NCBI GenBank assembly: GCA_944328665.1
Contig: CALVHS010000052.1
Coordinates: 27,249 to 91,248 of the forward strand
Direction of reading: 5' to 3'
Origin: an uncultured Clostridia bacterium
GTDB lineage: Bacteria > Bacillota > Clostridia > Christensenellales > Borkfalkiaceae
DNA: 64,000 nucleotides
In this document: positions 43,201 to 51,349 of the stretch, piece by piece
Layout: each line of letters starts with the position of its first letter
Numbering within the stretch: the stretch's first letter is position 1
The notes under the pieces: model-generated
Told to the model about the DNA's origin: nothing
Database searches by the model: none
What the model saw: the letters and a program-made list of their open reading frames with translations, nothing else
Program-made: the position numbers and the translations under genes

Positions 43201-45930
43201 GAGCTGCACGAGGGTGGAAAGTTTTTTCAGCGTAAACGTGCTCATCCTCTGCCGGTAAAAGTCGAGGAAGAGGCTGAGATAGTTTTTAAGATGCCGGATC
43301 TCCGCGAGAAGCACCTCCGCCGAATAATAGACGCGGTTGCGCACGCCGTTATCGTATTCGGTCAGGTTGACGTTGTCAAAAGGCGAACGGTACGCCCCGC
43401 CGCAGCTTTTGGCGGCGGCGGAAACGTCGAGCAAAAGCTGCTCGTAACGTTCCAGTTTTTCCCGCGTGAGGCTGTCATAGAAGGTGCTTTCGATGTCGAG
43501 CACGTCGGGCGCGTTTTTGTTGCGTTCGTAAATGAGGATGGCGTCATAGACGGATACGCCGAGGCGGCGCATCCTGTGCAGGGCATAGACGGGTTCGTTG
43601 AGCGCCTTGCGCACATCGGCGATCTGCCCTGCCTTGGCGGCAAAGTCCGCCGCCTGCTCCTGCGCGGGCAAAGACAGCGTGGCGTCCAGCTTTTTCAAAA
43701 GTTCCGCCTTATCCAGCTTATTGGAGTGCACCTCGAGGCAAAAATCACCCAAACCGACGGAATCCAGCCTCTTTTTGACGACGGAGAGCGCCGCCTGCTT
43801 TTCCGCGACGAACAGCACCCGTTTGCCCCTGTTGAGGCAATTGGCGATGATGTTGGTGATCGTCTGGCTCTTGCCCGTTCCGGGCGGCCCGTGCAGGACA
43901 AAACTCTTCCCTTCCGCCGCCTCCGCGATGGCGGAGAACTGCGAACTGTCCGCCATCAGCGGCATGAGGATCTCGTCGGGGGCATAATCGTCCTCCGCCT
44001 TGTCCTCAAACACGTTGTTTTCGATCTCCAGGCGGTTGTTCAGCAGCGACCTGACCAGCCCGTTTTTGCGGAATTTGTCGATATTTTTACGGACGTCGTT
44101 CCACATCGCGAAACGCGCGAAGGAAAAGCCGGCAAGATACACTTCATCGAGCACGTCCCAGCGCGCCATGTTGAGGATCTCCATGCGCACCATGGCGAGG
44201 ATCTCGGAGATCCGGATGCCGCCGGAAATGTTTTCCAGCCCGCGGATGTCGATCTTAAATTCGCGCAGCAAAAATTCGAGCAGCGTGCTGTTGAATTGCG
44301 TCTCCTCTTCCGTCACCGTCAGCGAAAAACCCTTGCCCCCCTTCCCGACGGAGATCTTGACGGGCACGAGCACGAGCGGGGCATACTTCGCCTCGGACGA
44401 TTCTGCCTCATACCATTTGAGGAAACCAAAGGCGAGGAACAGGACGTTGGCGCCCGCCTCCTCCTCCGCCGTCTTTGCCTTTTTGCCGAGAAAGCGCAAA
44501 ATATCCGTCATCTCGTTCTTTTCGGAAAAGGCGCGCAGCCGCTTGTTTTTCAATTCTACGCGGATGAGTTCGGAGAGGACGGACAGTCCCTTCTTTCCGC
44601 CGAAATAGGGATCCTGCGGCAGCACGGCGCGCACGTCCGACGTCTTTTCGAGCAGGGCGAACGGCTCTCTCTCCTCGAGCGCCGCATACGTCTCGTTCAG
44701 GTCGGCGGAGAGGATGTGCAGCGCGTTCTTTGCGGGATTAAAGTTGAGCAGCGCATTTTTCAGGGAGAGATCCAAAAGCCTCCTCTCCCACTGTTTGTTC
44801 TTGGTCGTCTTGCCGTCCAGGCTGAGTTTTTTCTGCCCGGCGATGCTCTTGGGCGCCGCTTCGACGTTCATGTCCTCGTCCGCGAGCAGCTCGTACCCCT
44901 TGATGCCCTTGACCTTGAGCGGCAGGGGCAAGATGCGCCCGAGGCGGCAGCGCTTAACGTCGATCACGGTATCGTAATAACCCGTCTCCAGCTTCTGCGC
45001 GAAGTGCTTTTCGGAGACGGTGTAGTTGACGTTGCGCCCCGCGAACACGTCCTCGGCGTCGATCATGCTGATATTGTTGATCCCGTCGGAGATATACTTT
45101 TGCAAGAGGACGGCGTCCTCGCTCACGCTCTCCGAAAAACAGTTTTCATACAGCCACGCGCCGCAGCTGACGCCCTTTTGCCCCACTGCGAGCACGGGAT
45201 GCAGCCCCGCACATTCAAAGCAGGAAGCGAGGAAGAGCGACAGTTCGAAGGAAGTGCTCACCCTGTTTTTAAGGATCTTAGAGATATCCCCCACGGGCAC
45301 GGGATCGTCGTAGCTGTATTCCGCGGCAGATTTTTCGATAGAATATTTTTTGACGGCGGCGTAGATCGCCGCGCAGATGCGGCGGATCTTATTTTTATCC
45401 CCCTCCTGATACCCGCGCCATTCGCAGGGAACTTCCCACTTTTTCAGCGTCTCCTGCGCGTCGGAGAGGACGCGCAGGCAATCGGCGATCTTGGGGCGGC
45501 AGAAACAGGAAAGAAGCGCGGCGTTTCCGCCCCTGCCGCTCCAATAGTCGAAGGGAAGCACGGTCACTTCCGCCTTCGCCTCGCAAATGAGGTCTTTGCC
45601 GTGCAAGACGCGCATGGTGACGGCAGAGACGGCGATCTGCGAGATCTCCGTCAGATACAGGGGGGAAACGACGTTTTCCGCGGCGATCTCCACGGTGCTT
45701 TCAAAGGGAAGCACGTCGAGATGTTTGGAAAAGGGCAAGATCAGCCCGTCCGAACTTTCCACAACGACGTCGAGATCCTCGACGGCTTCCGAACCCGTAT
45801 TGACGAGCTGAAAGGACAAAAAAAGCGGCACACGGTTAAAATAATCCGCGTATCCGATAAATTGCTGCAGCTTGTAGCGCAACGAAACGTTCTCTTTCAG
45901 AAGCGTTTTCGCCGATTTTTTCCCTGCCAT
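40255..45930 (-). CDS. DUF4011-helicase-Vsr-like-DUF3320 protein, predicted anti-phage
   Basis: 1,891 aa, the largest gene here. Order: an N-terminal beta-rich region (1-130), a DUF4011-like helical region (about 320-620), an SF1 (DNA2/NAM7-like) helicase with Walker A GPPGTGKSQTI (near 680) and Walker B LVVFDEASQLP (near 1300) followed by the GDPKQLPPTSFF motif, helicase C-terminus to about 1560, a Vsr/MTES_1575-like endonuclease region (about 1600-1690, DVGISDFKIDCAV then VVCDGETAYHSS), and a C-terminal DUF3320-like domain. Large proteins of this make-up occur in defence islands as a single-gene antiviral system (named Hhe in the literature I recall). The usual acidic residue in the LGIECDG-like motif is Val here. 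It is flanked by a promoter with a long leader holding repeat copy B. Confidence 0.82.
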   Translation of the reverse strand: MAGKKSAKTLLKENVSLRYKLQQFIGYADYFNRVPLFLSFQLVNTGSEAVEDLDVVVESSDGLILPFSKHLDVLPFESTVEIAAENVVSPLYLTEISQIAVSAVTMRVLHGKDLICEAKAEVTVLPFDYWSGRGGNAALLSCFCRPKIADCLRVLSDAQETLKKWEVPCEWRGYQEGDKNKIRRICAAIYAAVKKYSIEKSAAEYSYDDPVPVGDISKILKNRVSTSFELSLFLASCFECAGLHPVLAVGQKGVSCGAWLYENCFSESVSEDAVLLQKYISDGINNISMIDAEDVFAGRNVNYTVSEKHFAQKLETGYYDTVIDVKRCRLGRILPLPLKVKGIKGYELLADEDMNVEAAPKSIAGQKKLSLDGKTTKNKQWERRLLDLSLKNALLNFNPAKNALHILSADLNETYAALEEREPFALLEKTSDVRAVLPQDPYFGGKKGLSVLSELIRVELKNKRLRAFSEKNEMTDILRFLGKKAKTAEEEAGANVLFLAFGFLKWYEAESSEAKYAPLVLVPVKISVGKGGKGFSLTVTEEETQFNSTLLEFLLREFKIDIRGLENISGGIRISEILAMVRMEILNMARWDVLDEVYLAGFSFARFAMWNDVRKNIDKFRKNGLVRSLLNNRLEIENNVFEDKAEDDYAPDEILMPLMADSSQFSAIAEAAEGKSFVLHGPPGTGKSQTITNIIANCLNRGKRVLFVAEKQAALSVVKKRLDSVGLGDFCLEVHSNKLDKAELLKKLDATLSLPAQEQAADFAAKAGQIADVRKALNEPVYALHRMRRLGVSVYDAILIYERNKNAPDVLDIESTFYDSLTREKLERYEQLLLDVSAAAKSCGGAYRSPFDNVNLTEYDNGVRNRVYYSAEVLLAEIRHLKNYLSLFLDFYRQRMSTFTLKKLSTLVQLIRTLRGEEIGKYFGCEESEFYVFFNANRRLDRLLDNYFKNFKALIDIDADPAVIEQELDNWGSHYRSSKLLSTLAKRLRRASVNKLAEGEELKYIGIVAQIYEDLQLVRTNTGLSANFTDRGGKINFRRRDEFLEALREMHALAEGVFMDYNADSFNSVCVKSVTGGYAVPVLDGLNKAIDGFRGSMEEFVRTVAASREKYADEDILDYFGIKAGALIDNIDMLPAWCLYKKLSADLGREGLSFVTDSLESGGVTSDNILSSFRKNVYRNFIETNIGADPVLSKFSASVLEDKIEQFRRLDEEFSRLSKEHIRGKLIADLPTTSTEGGLSLEVLSFQRIFKSNMRGMTLKGFFAEIPELLKKLAPCMLMSPITVAQYLPAEADVFDLVVFDEASQLPTCEAVGSLARAKNAVIVGDPKQLPPTSFFSTGYVDEENLDAEDLESILDDCLALSMPEKHLNWHYRSKHESLIAFSNVMYYGNKLCTFPSPDALESKVRLVLVGEGVYDRGFTKRNKGEAEALVAEVVRRLKDPKLSRSSIGIVTFSTAQQDYIERRLSDALVRERLEDAAYEREEPLFVKNLENVQGDERDVILFSVCYGPDRTGRVSLNFGPLNQLGGWRRLNVAVSRAREEMVVFSSMTSAMINLAKTNSKGVAGLKAFLEFAEKGKTTLAINSEEIKARRSGIGKYIAEELKNYGYECRYDVGISDFKIDCAVVDPKNKKRFILAVVCDGETAYHSSAKDRNILQVQTLKLNNWNVARLFTINFINNPKREIKKIKDMLDRLTGVEKGNKDYLAKYRKNYRYAKTEQGSNLASYVTGGENDKEILARIKAIAAAEEPISKEFLMKRCLSSLGIQKFGGKVEERMENLIRLAELKSEELCGRIYLRKTDKCLGCDFYRVEGEDPVRKSEEDFTPYEMIALIRGILESRVSVYGDELAPLVCAELKVARPSDKLIEFIGNCVALGVERNLFVRSISDRISLC

Positions 45931-45973
45931 ACCGACCTCCCCTCTGTATTTTTCCCGAACAATATATTGCAAA

Positions 45974-46042
45974 GGAACAATAGGAACCACGCCTTTTGCG
46001 GATCTTTTGTGCGCCTTGCCGTTCATCGTCTTTGCAATACGC
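45974..46042. repeat. Intergenic repeat, copy B
   Basis: 69-bp block nearly identical to 12913-12980. It lies in the 5' leader of the helicase gene (start 45930), between a promoter at 46116-46144 and the ribosome site. Copy A and B have the same orientation relative to the minus-strand gene downstream of each. Confidence 0.8.
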
Positions 46043-46115
46043 AAACGGGCAAGGCTTCAACAAAGCATGAGCGCCCCGGTTTCCGCTTTTGATCGGGTCC
46101 GTATCTCTCCCTTAC

Positions 46116-46144
46116 AGTATAGCATATTTTCCGCATTTTGGCAA
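46116..46144 (-). promoter_or_regulatory. Promoter of the helicase gene
   Basis: On the minus strand TTGCCA (46139-46144), 17 bp, TATACT (46116-46121). The predicted transcript has a leader of about 180 nt that contains repeat copy B. Confidence 0.6.
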
Positions 46145-46168
46145 GCGGCTAAACAGCCCGCCGCCCGT

Positions 46169-46867
46169 TCAGGCGCCTTTGCGCCCCTTCTCCCACGCGT
46201 CTGCAAACATGAGCACTTCTTCGTACGAGCGCGCCGTAAAATCGGGACGGACAGACCCGGCATCCCCGCCCGCAGGGCAATACCAAATGCAGGCTATGCC
46301 CGCATTGTTGGCGCCCGCAATGTCCGACGTGAGCGAATCGCCGATCACAAGGCAGTCTTCCCTGCGCAGCCCGCGCCCGTCGATAAGATGGTCGAAAAAG
46401 CGGCGGTCGGGCTTTTTATAGCCGATCTCGTCCGAAATACAGACGCCGTCGAAAAAATTTTCCAATCCGAGAGAGGCGAGCCTGCCGTACTGCGCGGCGG
46501 GCGTGCCGTTGGTAACGAGAAAGACCCTGCCCCTCCCCTTCAGCGCCGACAAAAACTCCCGCGCCCCTTCCAAAAGATACCCCGTCTTGCAGAGAGTATC
46601 GAAGTAAACGGCGTTGACCGCCGCCGCGTCCGCGCCCGACCCGTACAGGGAAAGAAAGCGGGAAAACCTCTCCTGCATAAGTCGTTTTTTATCCACTTCT
46701 CCCCGCTCGTATGCCCGCCACAATTCGTCGTTGATGCGCTTATACGCCCCGTACATCTCCTCGCGGTAGGGCAAGCCGAAGGCTTGCAGCGCCCCGGCGA
46801 GGCTCTCCTTGGACGAACGGACGAAGTCGAGCACCGTTTCGTCCGCGTCCAGCAAAAACTCAGCCAT
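46169..46867 (-). CDS. HAD-superfamily nucleotidase, YjjG type
   Basis: 232 aa. Motif I LLDADETVLDF (Asp7 nucleophile, Asp9 acid), motif II VTNGTP, motif III KKPDRRFF and motif IV VIGDSLTSDI, all fitting the YjjG pyrimidine 5'-nucleotidase group. YjjG removes non-canonical pyrimidine nucleotides (house-cleaning). The start at 46867 overlaps the HelD stop by eight bases; a longer N-terminus from 46891 is possible but is inside HelD. Confidence 0.88.
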   Translation of the reverse strand: MAEFLLDADETVLDFVRSSKESLAGALQAFGLPYREEMYGAYKRINDELWRAYERGEVDKKRLMQERFSRFLSLYGSGADAAAVNAVYFDTLCKTGYLLEGAREFLSALKGRGRVFLVTNGTPAAQYGRLASLGLENFFDGVCISDEIGYKKPDRRFFDHLIDGRGLRREDCLVIGDSLTSDIAGANNAGIACIWYCPAGGDAGSVRPDFTARSYEEVLMFADAWEKGRKGA

Positions 46868-49247
46868 CTTTCCCCTCCTCGATGATCGCAAGCTCTTTCA
46901 GCGCGCGCGTATAGGCGATGTACTTTTCGTTTGCCGTCATATCCGCGTCGGCGACCGCCACGCAGGTAAACTCCAATCCCTTCGATTCGTACACCGTCAT
47001 GAAATTGATCTTCTTTTTGGAAATTTTGCCCGTTTCCGCGAGGACGTTATAGCTTTTTCTCGCATATTTGGCGCGGTTCCTTTCGGAGACGATGACCGCC
47101 TTCAGCCCCTTTTTGTCACGGAAAAACCCGCTGACGCCGCGCACGCCCACCCGCTGCACGGGCGGCCCGTCGAAGCCGACGGGCAGCATATCCTGCCCCA
47201 ACGTTTCTGCGACAAAATCCACGATCTGGTTGGTGTTGCGGTAATTCCTGTCCAAGCGATAGACGGTGCCCGGAAGCCCTTCCCAGTCCTTCAGCCCGCG
47301 GAAAGGCGTAATATTCTGTCCGAGGTCGCCGTAAACGTTGAAGGAGGCGTCCGGATTGATGCGCTTGAGCAGGGCGTATTCGTTGGAGGAGATGTCCTGC
47401 CCCTCGTCCACGAACACCATGCCGAAGCGCGGCTCGAGCGGGCGGTCGAGCAGCGTCAGGACGAGGCACAAAACGTACGCGTCGCTTTTGAACAATCCCC
47501 TGCCCACGCGGTAGCGGTTTTTGACGGTGCGCACGATATCTTTATAGAAGAGGCGCGCCAGTTCAAGATGGGTGCCGCACCTGCCGATCTTTTCAAAATA
47601 CGGATCCCCCTTGAGCGCTTCAAAAAATTCGAGGAAGGCGGAGAACGCATCCCCGATGCGGCGCACGCGTTCCGCCGTCTTTGCCGTCTCGGCGAGCAGT
47701 TCTTTGCGCCGGGCGATGCGTTCGGCATACGTCTCCACTTCCACGCCGTTTTTATGGATCTTGTACCTTTTCAGATCGGCGATCTCCCGTTCGATCGTCT
47801 CGGCAAGCGCCGCAAGGTCGGCAAGCGCGCCGCCGATCACCTGCTCTTGCCGGGAAGAAATATAGGCGCCCGCCCGATAAAGGGCGAGGATGCGCCCGTA
47901 AAAATATCCCTGTTTTTTGATCTTGTCGCTCGCGAGCGTGAGGGAGAAAAATTCTTCCGCCGCCGTCACCTCGTTCATCAAAGAGCGGAAAGGCTTTGTG
48001 TAGTACAGACCCCCTTCCGCCTTTTCCTTGATCTCCCCGAGCACGGCGCGGCGCACGCGCACGCTCGCGTTGCGGATGTAAGAAAATTCTTCCAGCTGCC
48101 CGCGCAGCCCCGCCGCAAGCCCCGCCGCCGTCTCCTTACACTCTTCGCTCAAAAACATCCCCGCGAGCCCGTCGTAGATCTTGCCAAGCTTTTTTTGCAC
48201 ATCGCGCATAAACGCGTCCGAATAAATATAAGCGGCATACTCGGGCGGCATCTCTTTGAGGTTGATCTTATCCGAAATGTCCACGCCTTCATTTTTGAGA
48301 AGCTGCAAAAAATATTCGTCGATGGTATACGTCTTGACCTTTTCCAATTCCAAAACGGCGGAAAGTTCGTCGATGAATGCGTTGAACGAATCGCTCGGCG
48401 TGATGACGAGCACGTCTCGCGGGGTCAGCTTTTCGTTGTTGTACATCAAAAAACTGAGGCGGTGCAACAAGATCATCGTCTTTCCGCTGCCCGCGCACCC
48501 CTGCACGACAAAGCTGTCCCGCTCGGGTTTGGTGATGATCTCGTACTGCTTTTCCTGGATGGTCTCGATGATGTCGGAGATCTCCGACTGCTCCTTTTTC
48601 TCCTTTAAGATCTCTTTTAAAAAGGGATCGAAGATGATCTCCTCGTCGCGGCCGGCGATCTCTTCCTTGGTCAGATAGTCGCGAAGGCTGAGGTACTCGT
48701 TCTTGAAATCGATGAGTTTGCCGTTCGACGTGCGCAGAGCGCGGCGCAGGATGAGTTTATAATCGTATTCGTTGATGGAAAAATTGATCCGACTCTTCTG
48801 ATAGTATTTCCGCGCAAGCGGCGCGCGCCAATCCACGATCTCAAGATCGATGTCCCCACGCTTGCCGATATAATAGCTGTTGTATCCTTCTCGATCGTCC
48901 ACGAGATCCATGCGCGCAAAATACGGCTCGACGAAAAATCCCTTAAAACTTTCAATCTCCGCCCGCCAGCCCTTGATCTGCGCGTTCAGCCCGATGACGG
49001 TGCGGTAATTTTCCGCGGAAAATTCCTCCGCCGCCTTGATCTTTTCGATCTCCTCGCGATTTTGCTTGATCTGCAATTTTCTCTTGTTGATATAGAGGAG
49101 CTTCAAAAGAGTCATCACCGCGTAGACGTGCAGCTCCTCATAGGAGCGCTGCTTCTCCCCGTCCAACAGGTCGAGGAAGAACTGTTTGTCCGGCTGCTTA
49201 TGGCTCTTGATCAGCCCGTACAGTTGTTCGATGGTCAGATCCTGCAT
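46860..49247 (-). CDS. HelD-like RNA polymerase-associated helicase
   Basis: 795 aa UvrD-like SF1 ATPase. Features of the HelD family are the N-terminal coiled-coil (about 40-100), PYFARMDL, YYIGKRGD, EIVDWRAPLARKYY, Walker A QGCAGSGKT (near 255) and the C-terminal FVDEGQDISSNEYALL (Walker B). HelD rescues stalled or rifampicin-bound RNA polymerase in Gram-positives. I chose ATG 49247 over an upstream one because it has a GGGGA ribosome site. It overlaps the YjjG-like gene. Confidence 0.9.
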   Translation of the reverse strand: MQDLTIEQLYGLIKSHKQPDKQFFLDLLDGEKQRSYEELHVYAVMTLLKLLYINKRKLQIKQNREEIEKIKAAEEFSAENYRTVIGLNAQIKGWRAEIESFKGFFVEPYFARMDLVDDREGYNSYYIGKRGDIDLEIVDWRAPLARKYYQKSRINFSINEYDYKLILRRALRTSNGKLIDFKNEYLSLRDYLTKEEIAGRDEEIIFDPFLKEILKEKKEQSEISDIIETIQEKQYEIITKPERDSFVVQGCAGSGKTMILLHRLSFLMYNNEKLTPRDVLVITPSDSFNAFIDELSAVLELEKVKTYTIDEYFLQLLKNEGVDISDKINLKEMPPEYAAYIYSDAFMRDVQKKLGKIYDGLAGMFLSEECKETAAGLAAGLRGQLEEFSYIRNASVRVRRAVLGEIKEKAEGGLYYTKPFRSLMNEVTAAEEFFSLTLASDKIKKQGYFYGRILALYRAGAYISSRQEQVIGGALADLAALAETIEREIADLKRYKIHKNGVEVETYAERIARRKELLAETAKTAERVRRIGDAFSAFLEFFEALKGDPYFEKIGRCGTHLELARLFYKDIVRTVKNRYRVGRGLFKSDAYVLCLVLTLLDRPLEPRFGMVFVDEGQDISSNEYALLKRINPDASFNVYGDLGQNITPFRGLKDWEGLPGTVYRLDRNYRNTNQIVDFVAETLGQDMLPVGFDGPPVQRVGVRGVSGFFRDKKGLKAVIVSERNRAKYARKSYNVLAETGKISKKKINFMTVYESKGLEFTCVAVADADMTANEKYIAYTRALKELAIIEEGKDG

Positions 49248-49325
49248 GCTTTTCCCCACATCGTTCCGCCCGCGCGGGCGGAGCAAAATGCTATTGATTC
49301 AGTATAGCACACATTTTCCGAAAAA

Positions 49326-49361
49326 GAAATACCTTTGCGAAAATTTTCACAAAGGTATTTC
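49326..49361 (-). terminator. Terminator of the gua operon
   Basis: On the minus strand a 12-bp stem (GAAATACCTTTG / CAAAGGTATTTC) extended by further A/T pairs, followed by TTTTTC, 70 bp after the stop at 49431. Confidence 0.85.
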
Positions 49362-49430
49362 AATAAACAACATTTTATTGTATTTTGTCTATAAAAAACG
49401 GGCAACAAACTGCCGTACCGCAGAAAAAAC

Positions 49431-50411
49431 TCACTCCCACTCGATCGTGCCGCAGGGCTTGGGGGTCAGATCGTACAGAACGCGGTTGACGCCCTTCACT
49501 TCCTTGGTGATGCGGTCGGTGATGTGCTGCAAAAGCGCAAACGGCACGTCTTCGACGGTCGCCGTCATCGCGTCCACCGTGTTGACCGCGCGGATGATGA
49601 CGGGATATTCGAAAGTGCGCCTGCCTTCCTTCACGCCGACCGACTTGAAATCGGGCACGACGGTAAAGTACTGCCACACCTTGCCTTCCAGCCCGTTCTT
49701 TGCAAACTCTTCGCGCAGGATCGCGTCCGATTCGCGCACGTATTCCAGCCTGTCGCGGGTGATCGCGCCAAGGCAGCGCACGCCCAAGCCGGGCCCGGGG
49801 AAGGGCTGACGGTAGACCATGTTGTCGGGAAGCCCGAGCGCCTTGCCGACGACGCGCACTTCGTCTTTAAAAAGGAATTTGAGCGGCTCGACCAGTTCGA
49901 ATTGCAGATCGTCGGGAAGCCCGCCCACATTGTGATGCGCTTTGACGGGGCCGCTTTCCAAAATATCCGGATAAATGGTGCCCTGCGCCAAAAATTCGAT
50001 GCCGTCGAGCTTTCTCGCCTCTTCCTCGAACACGCGGATAAATTCCGCGCCGATGATCTTGCGCTTTTTTTCGGGTTCCGCAACGCCCGCAAGTTTCTCC
50101 AAAAACCTGTCCGCGGCGTCCACATAGACGAGGTTGGCGTTCATCCGGTTTCTGAACACCTCGACGACCTGTTCGGGTTCCCCCTTGCGCAAAAGCCCGT
50201 GGTTCACGTGCACGCACACGAGATTTTTGCCGATCGCCTTGATGAGGAGCGCCGCCACGACGGACGAATCCACCCCGCCCGAAAGGGCGAGCAAAACCTT
50301 TTTGTCCCCCACCTGTTCTTTGACCGCGGCGACCTGTTCGGCGATGAACGCCTCCGCAAGTTCCTCCGTCGCGATGCGCGCCATGTTTTCGGGACGCTTG
50401 TTGTTTTCCAT
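49431..50411 (-). CDS. GMP synthetase ATP-pyrophosphatase subunit without glutaminase domain
   Basis: 326 aa. It covers the ATPPase and dimerisation domains of GuaA: PP-loop LSGGVDSS (43-50), [29 protein letters not shown] and a C-terminal [10 protein letters not shown]. The N-terminal glutamine amidotransferase domain of bacterial GuaA is absent; only 20 residues precede the synthetase. It sits in the same operon as a full-length guaA and 23 bp after a nitrilase-fold gene, with a strong GGAGG ribosome site. It would amidate XMP with ammonia from elsewhere, or act on another substrate. It is not a pseudogene: all synthetase motifs are intact. Confidence 0.88.
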   Translation of the reverse strand: MENNKRPENMARIATEELAEAFIAEQVAAVKEQVGDKKVLLALSGGVDSSVVAALLIKAIGKNLVCVHVNHGLLRKGEPEQVVEVFRNRMNANLVYVDAADRFLEKLAGVAEPEKKRKIIGAEFIRVFEEEARKLDGIEFLAQGTIYPDILESGPVKAHHNVGGLPDDLQFELVEPLKFLFKDEVRVVGKALGLPDNMVYRQPFPGPGLGVRCLGAITRDRLEYVRESDAILREEFAKNGLEGKVWQYFTVVPDFKSVGVKEGRRTFEYPVIIRAVNTVDAMTATVEDVPFALLQHITDRITKEVKGVNRVLYDLTPKPCGTIEWE

Positions 50412-50434
50412 GATCTATCCTCCGTAATACGATT

Positions 50435-51304
50435 TTATCCTCTTTTATCCGCCCGCAAAAAAGGCGCCTCCACCTTCTGCGAGAGCAGCTGCCCGTATCG
50501 GTCGGGGCGGCGATAGGCATTGCCCATCGCCTCGCTGCGGCGGTATCTTCGCAACATGCCGAGGTCGATCTCCGCCACATACGCCCCTTCCCCTTCGGGC
50601 GCTTCCAAAACGCACATATCGCGCGCGCACGCCTCGCCGCGCAGCCACGCGACCCCGTCGAACACGGCGGAATGACCGTTGCAGTCGGGCTGCCCCGCAG
50701 GATAATTGCATGCCGCCACAGCCAGCATATTTTCATATGCGCGCGTGCGCAGTGCCGACAGGCGGTTGATCTCCAACGGGCAGGCGTTGGGCACGAGGAT
50801 CACCTCCGCCCCTTTGAGCATCAGGATGCGCGCGCTTTCGGGAAATTCTCTGTCGTAACAGATCATCGCGCCCACTTTGACCGTACCTTCCGCCGTATCC
50901 AGGTCACACACGCTAAAATCGTCCCCGGGCGTCAGGTACCGCTCCACATCAAAATCGCAGGTATGCACTTTGGAATAGTGCAGCACCTCGCGCCCGAAGC
51001 GGTCATACAGGCAAAAGGAATTCTTCGGCAGCAGGGCGCTGTTTTCCAAAAAGGTGATGCCGACCGCCATCTGCAATTCCCTCGCCAGCCTCGCGAACGA
51101 GCGCACGAACATCCCGCCGTAGGAGACGCCGAGTTTTCTGATCCTCTCCGGGTCGGCGGGCAGACGATAGCCGCAGCTCCACATTTCAGGAAACAGCGCA
51201 ATATCCGCGCCCGCCGCCTTTGCGCGGCGGCAGTATTCTTCCCCTTTTTTTCGGTTTTCCTCTTCACCGCCCGCGGGCAGTATCTGCAAAAGCGCGATCT
51301 TCAT
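50435..51304 (-). CDS. Nitrilase-superfamily carbon-nitrogen hydrolase
   Basis: 289 aa with the complete catalytic triad Glu40 (FPEMWSCGY), Lys112 (YSKVHTCDF) and Cys149 (MICYDREFPE). Resembles N-carbamoylputrescine amidase and omega-amidase-type members; no signal peptide. I chose ATG 51304; a GTG three codons upstream is also possible. It lies between full-length guaA and the glutaminase-less guaA. The nitrilase fold is the ammonia-producing domain of glutamine-dependent NAD synthetase, so a role as ammonia donor to the neighbouring synthetase is conceivable (inference). Confidence 0.88.
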   Translation of the reverse strand: MKIALLQILPAGGEEENRKKGEEYCRRAKAAGADIALFPEMWSCGYRLPADPERIRKLGVSYGGMFVRSFARLARELQMAVGITFLENSALLPKNSFCLYDRFGREVLHYSKVHTCDFDVERYLTPGDDFSVCDLDTAEGTVKVGAMICYDREFPESARILMLKGAEVILVPNACPLEINRLSALRTRAYENMLAVAACNYPAGQPDCNGHSAVFDGVAWLRGEACARDMCVLEAPEGEGAYVAEIDLGMLRRYRRSEAMGNAYRRPDRYGQLLSQKVEAPFLRADKRG

Positions 51305-51349
51305 CCTCTCCACCTCGGCAGTCCTCTCTTTTTGCCCGCGGCGGCAAAC

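Noticed and set aside
42778..46092. A 1,104-codon open frame on the plus strand opposite the helicase gene
   Set aside because: It is a by-product of high GC and codon structure of the helicase on the other strand; it has no ribosome site, and its residue composition is that of an antisense frame.
49326..49361. Long inverted repeat considered as a miniature mobile element
   Set aside because: It is followed by a T-run in the direction of the gua operon, lies just after its last gene, and has no flanking duplication; a terminator explains it.
49431..50411. Second guaA considered as a decayed copy
   Set aside because: No frameshift or stop, all synthetase motifs intact, and a strong ribosome site at its own ATG.
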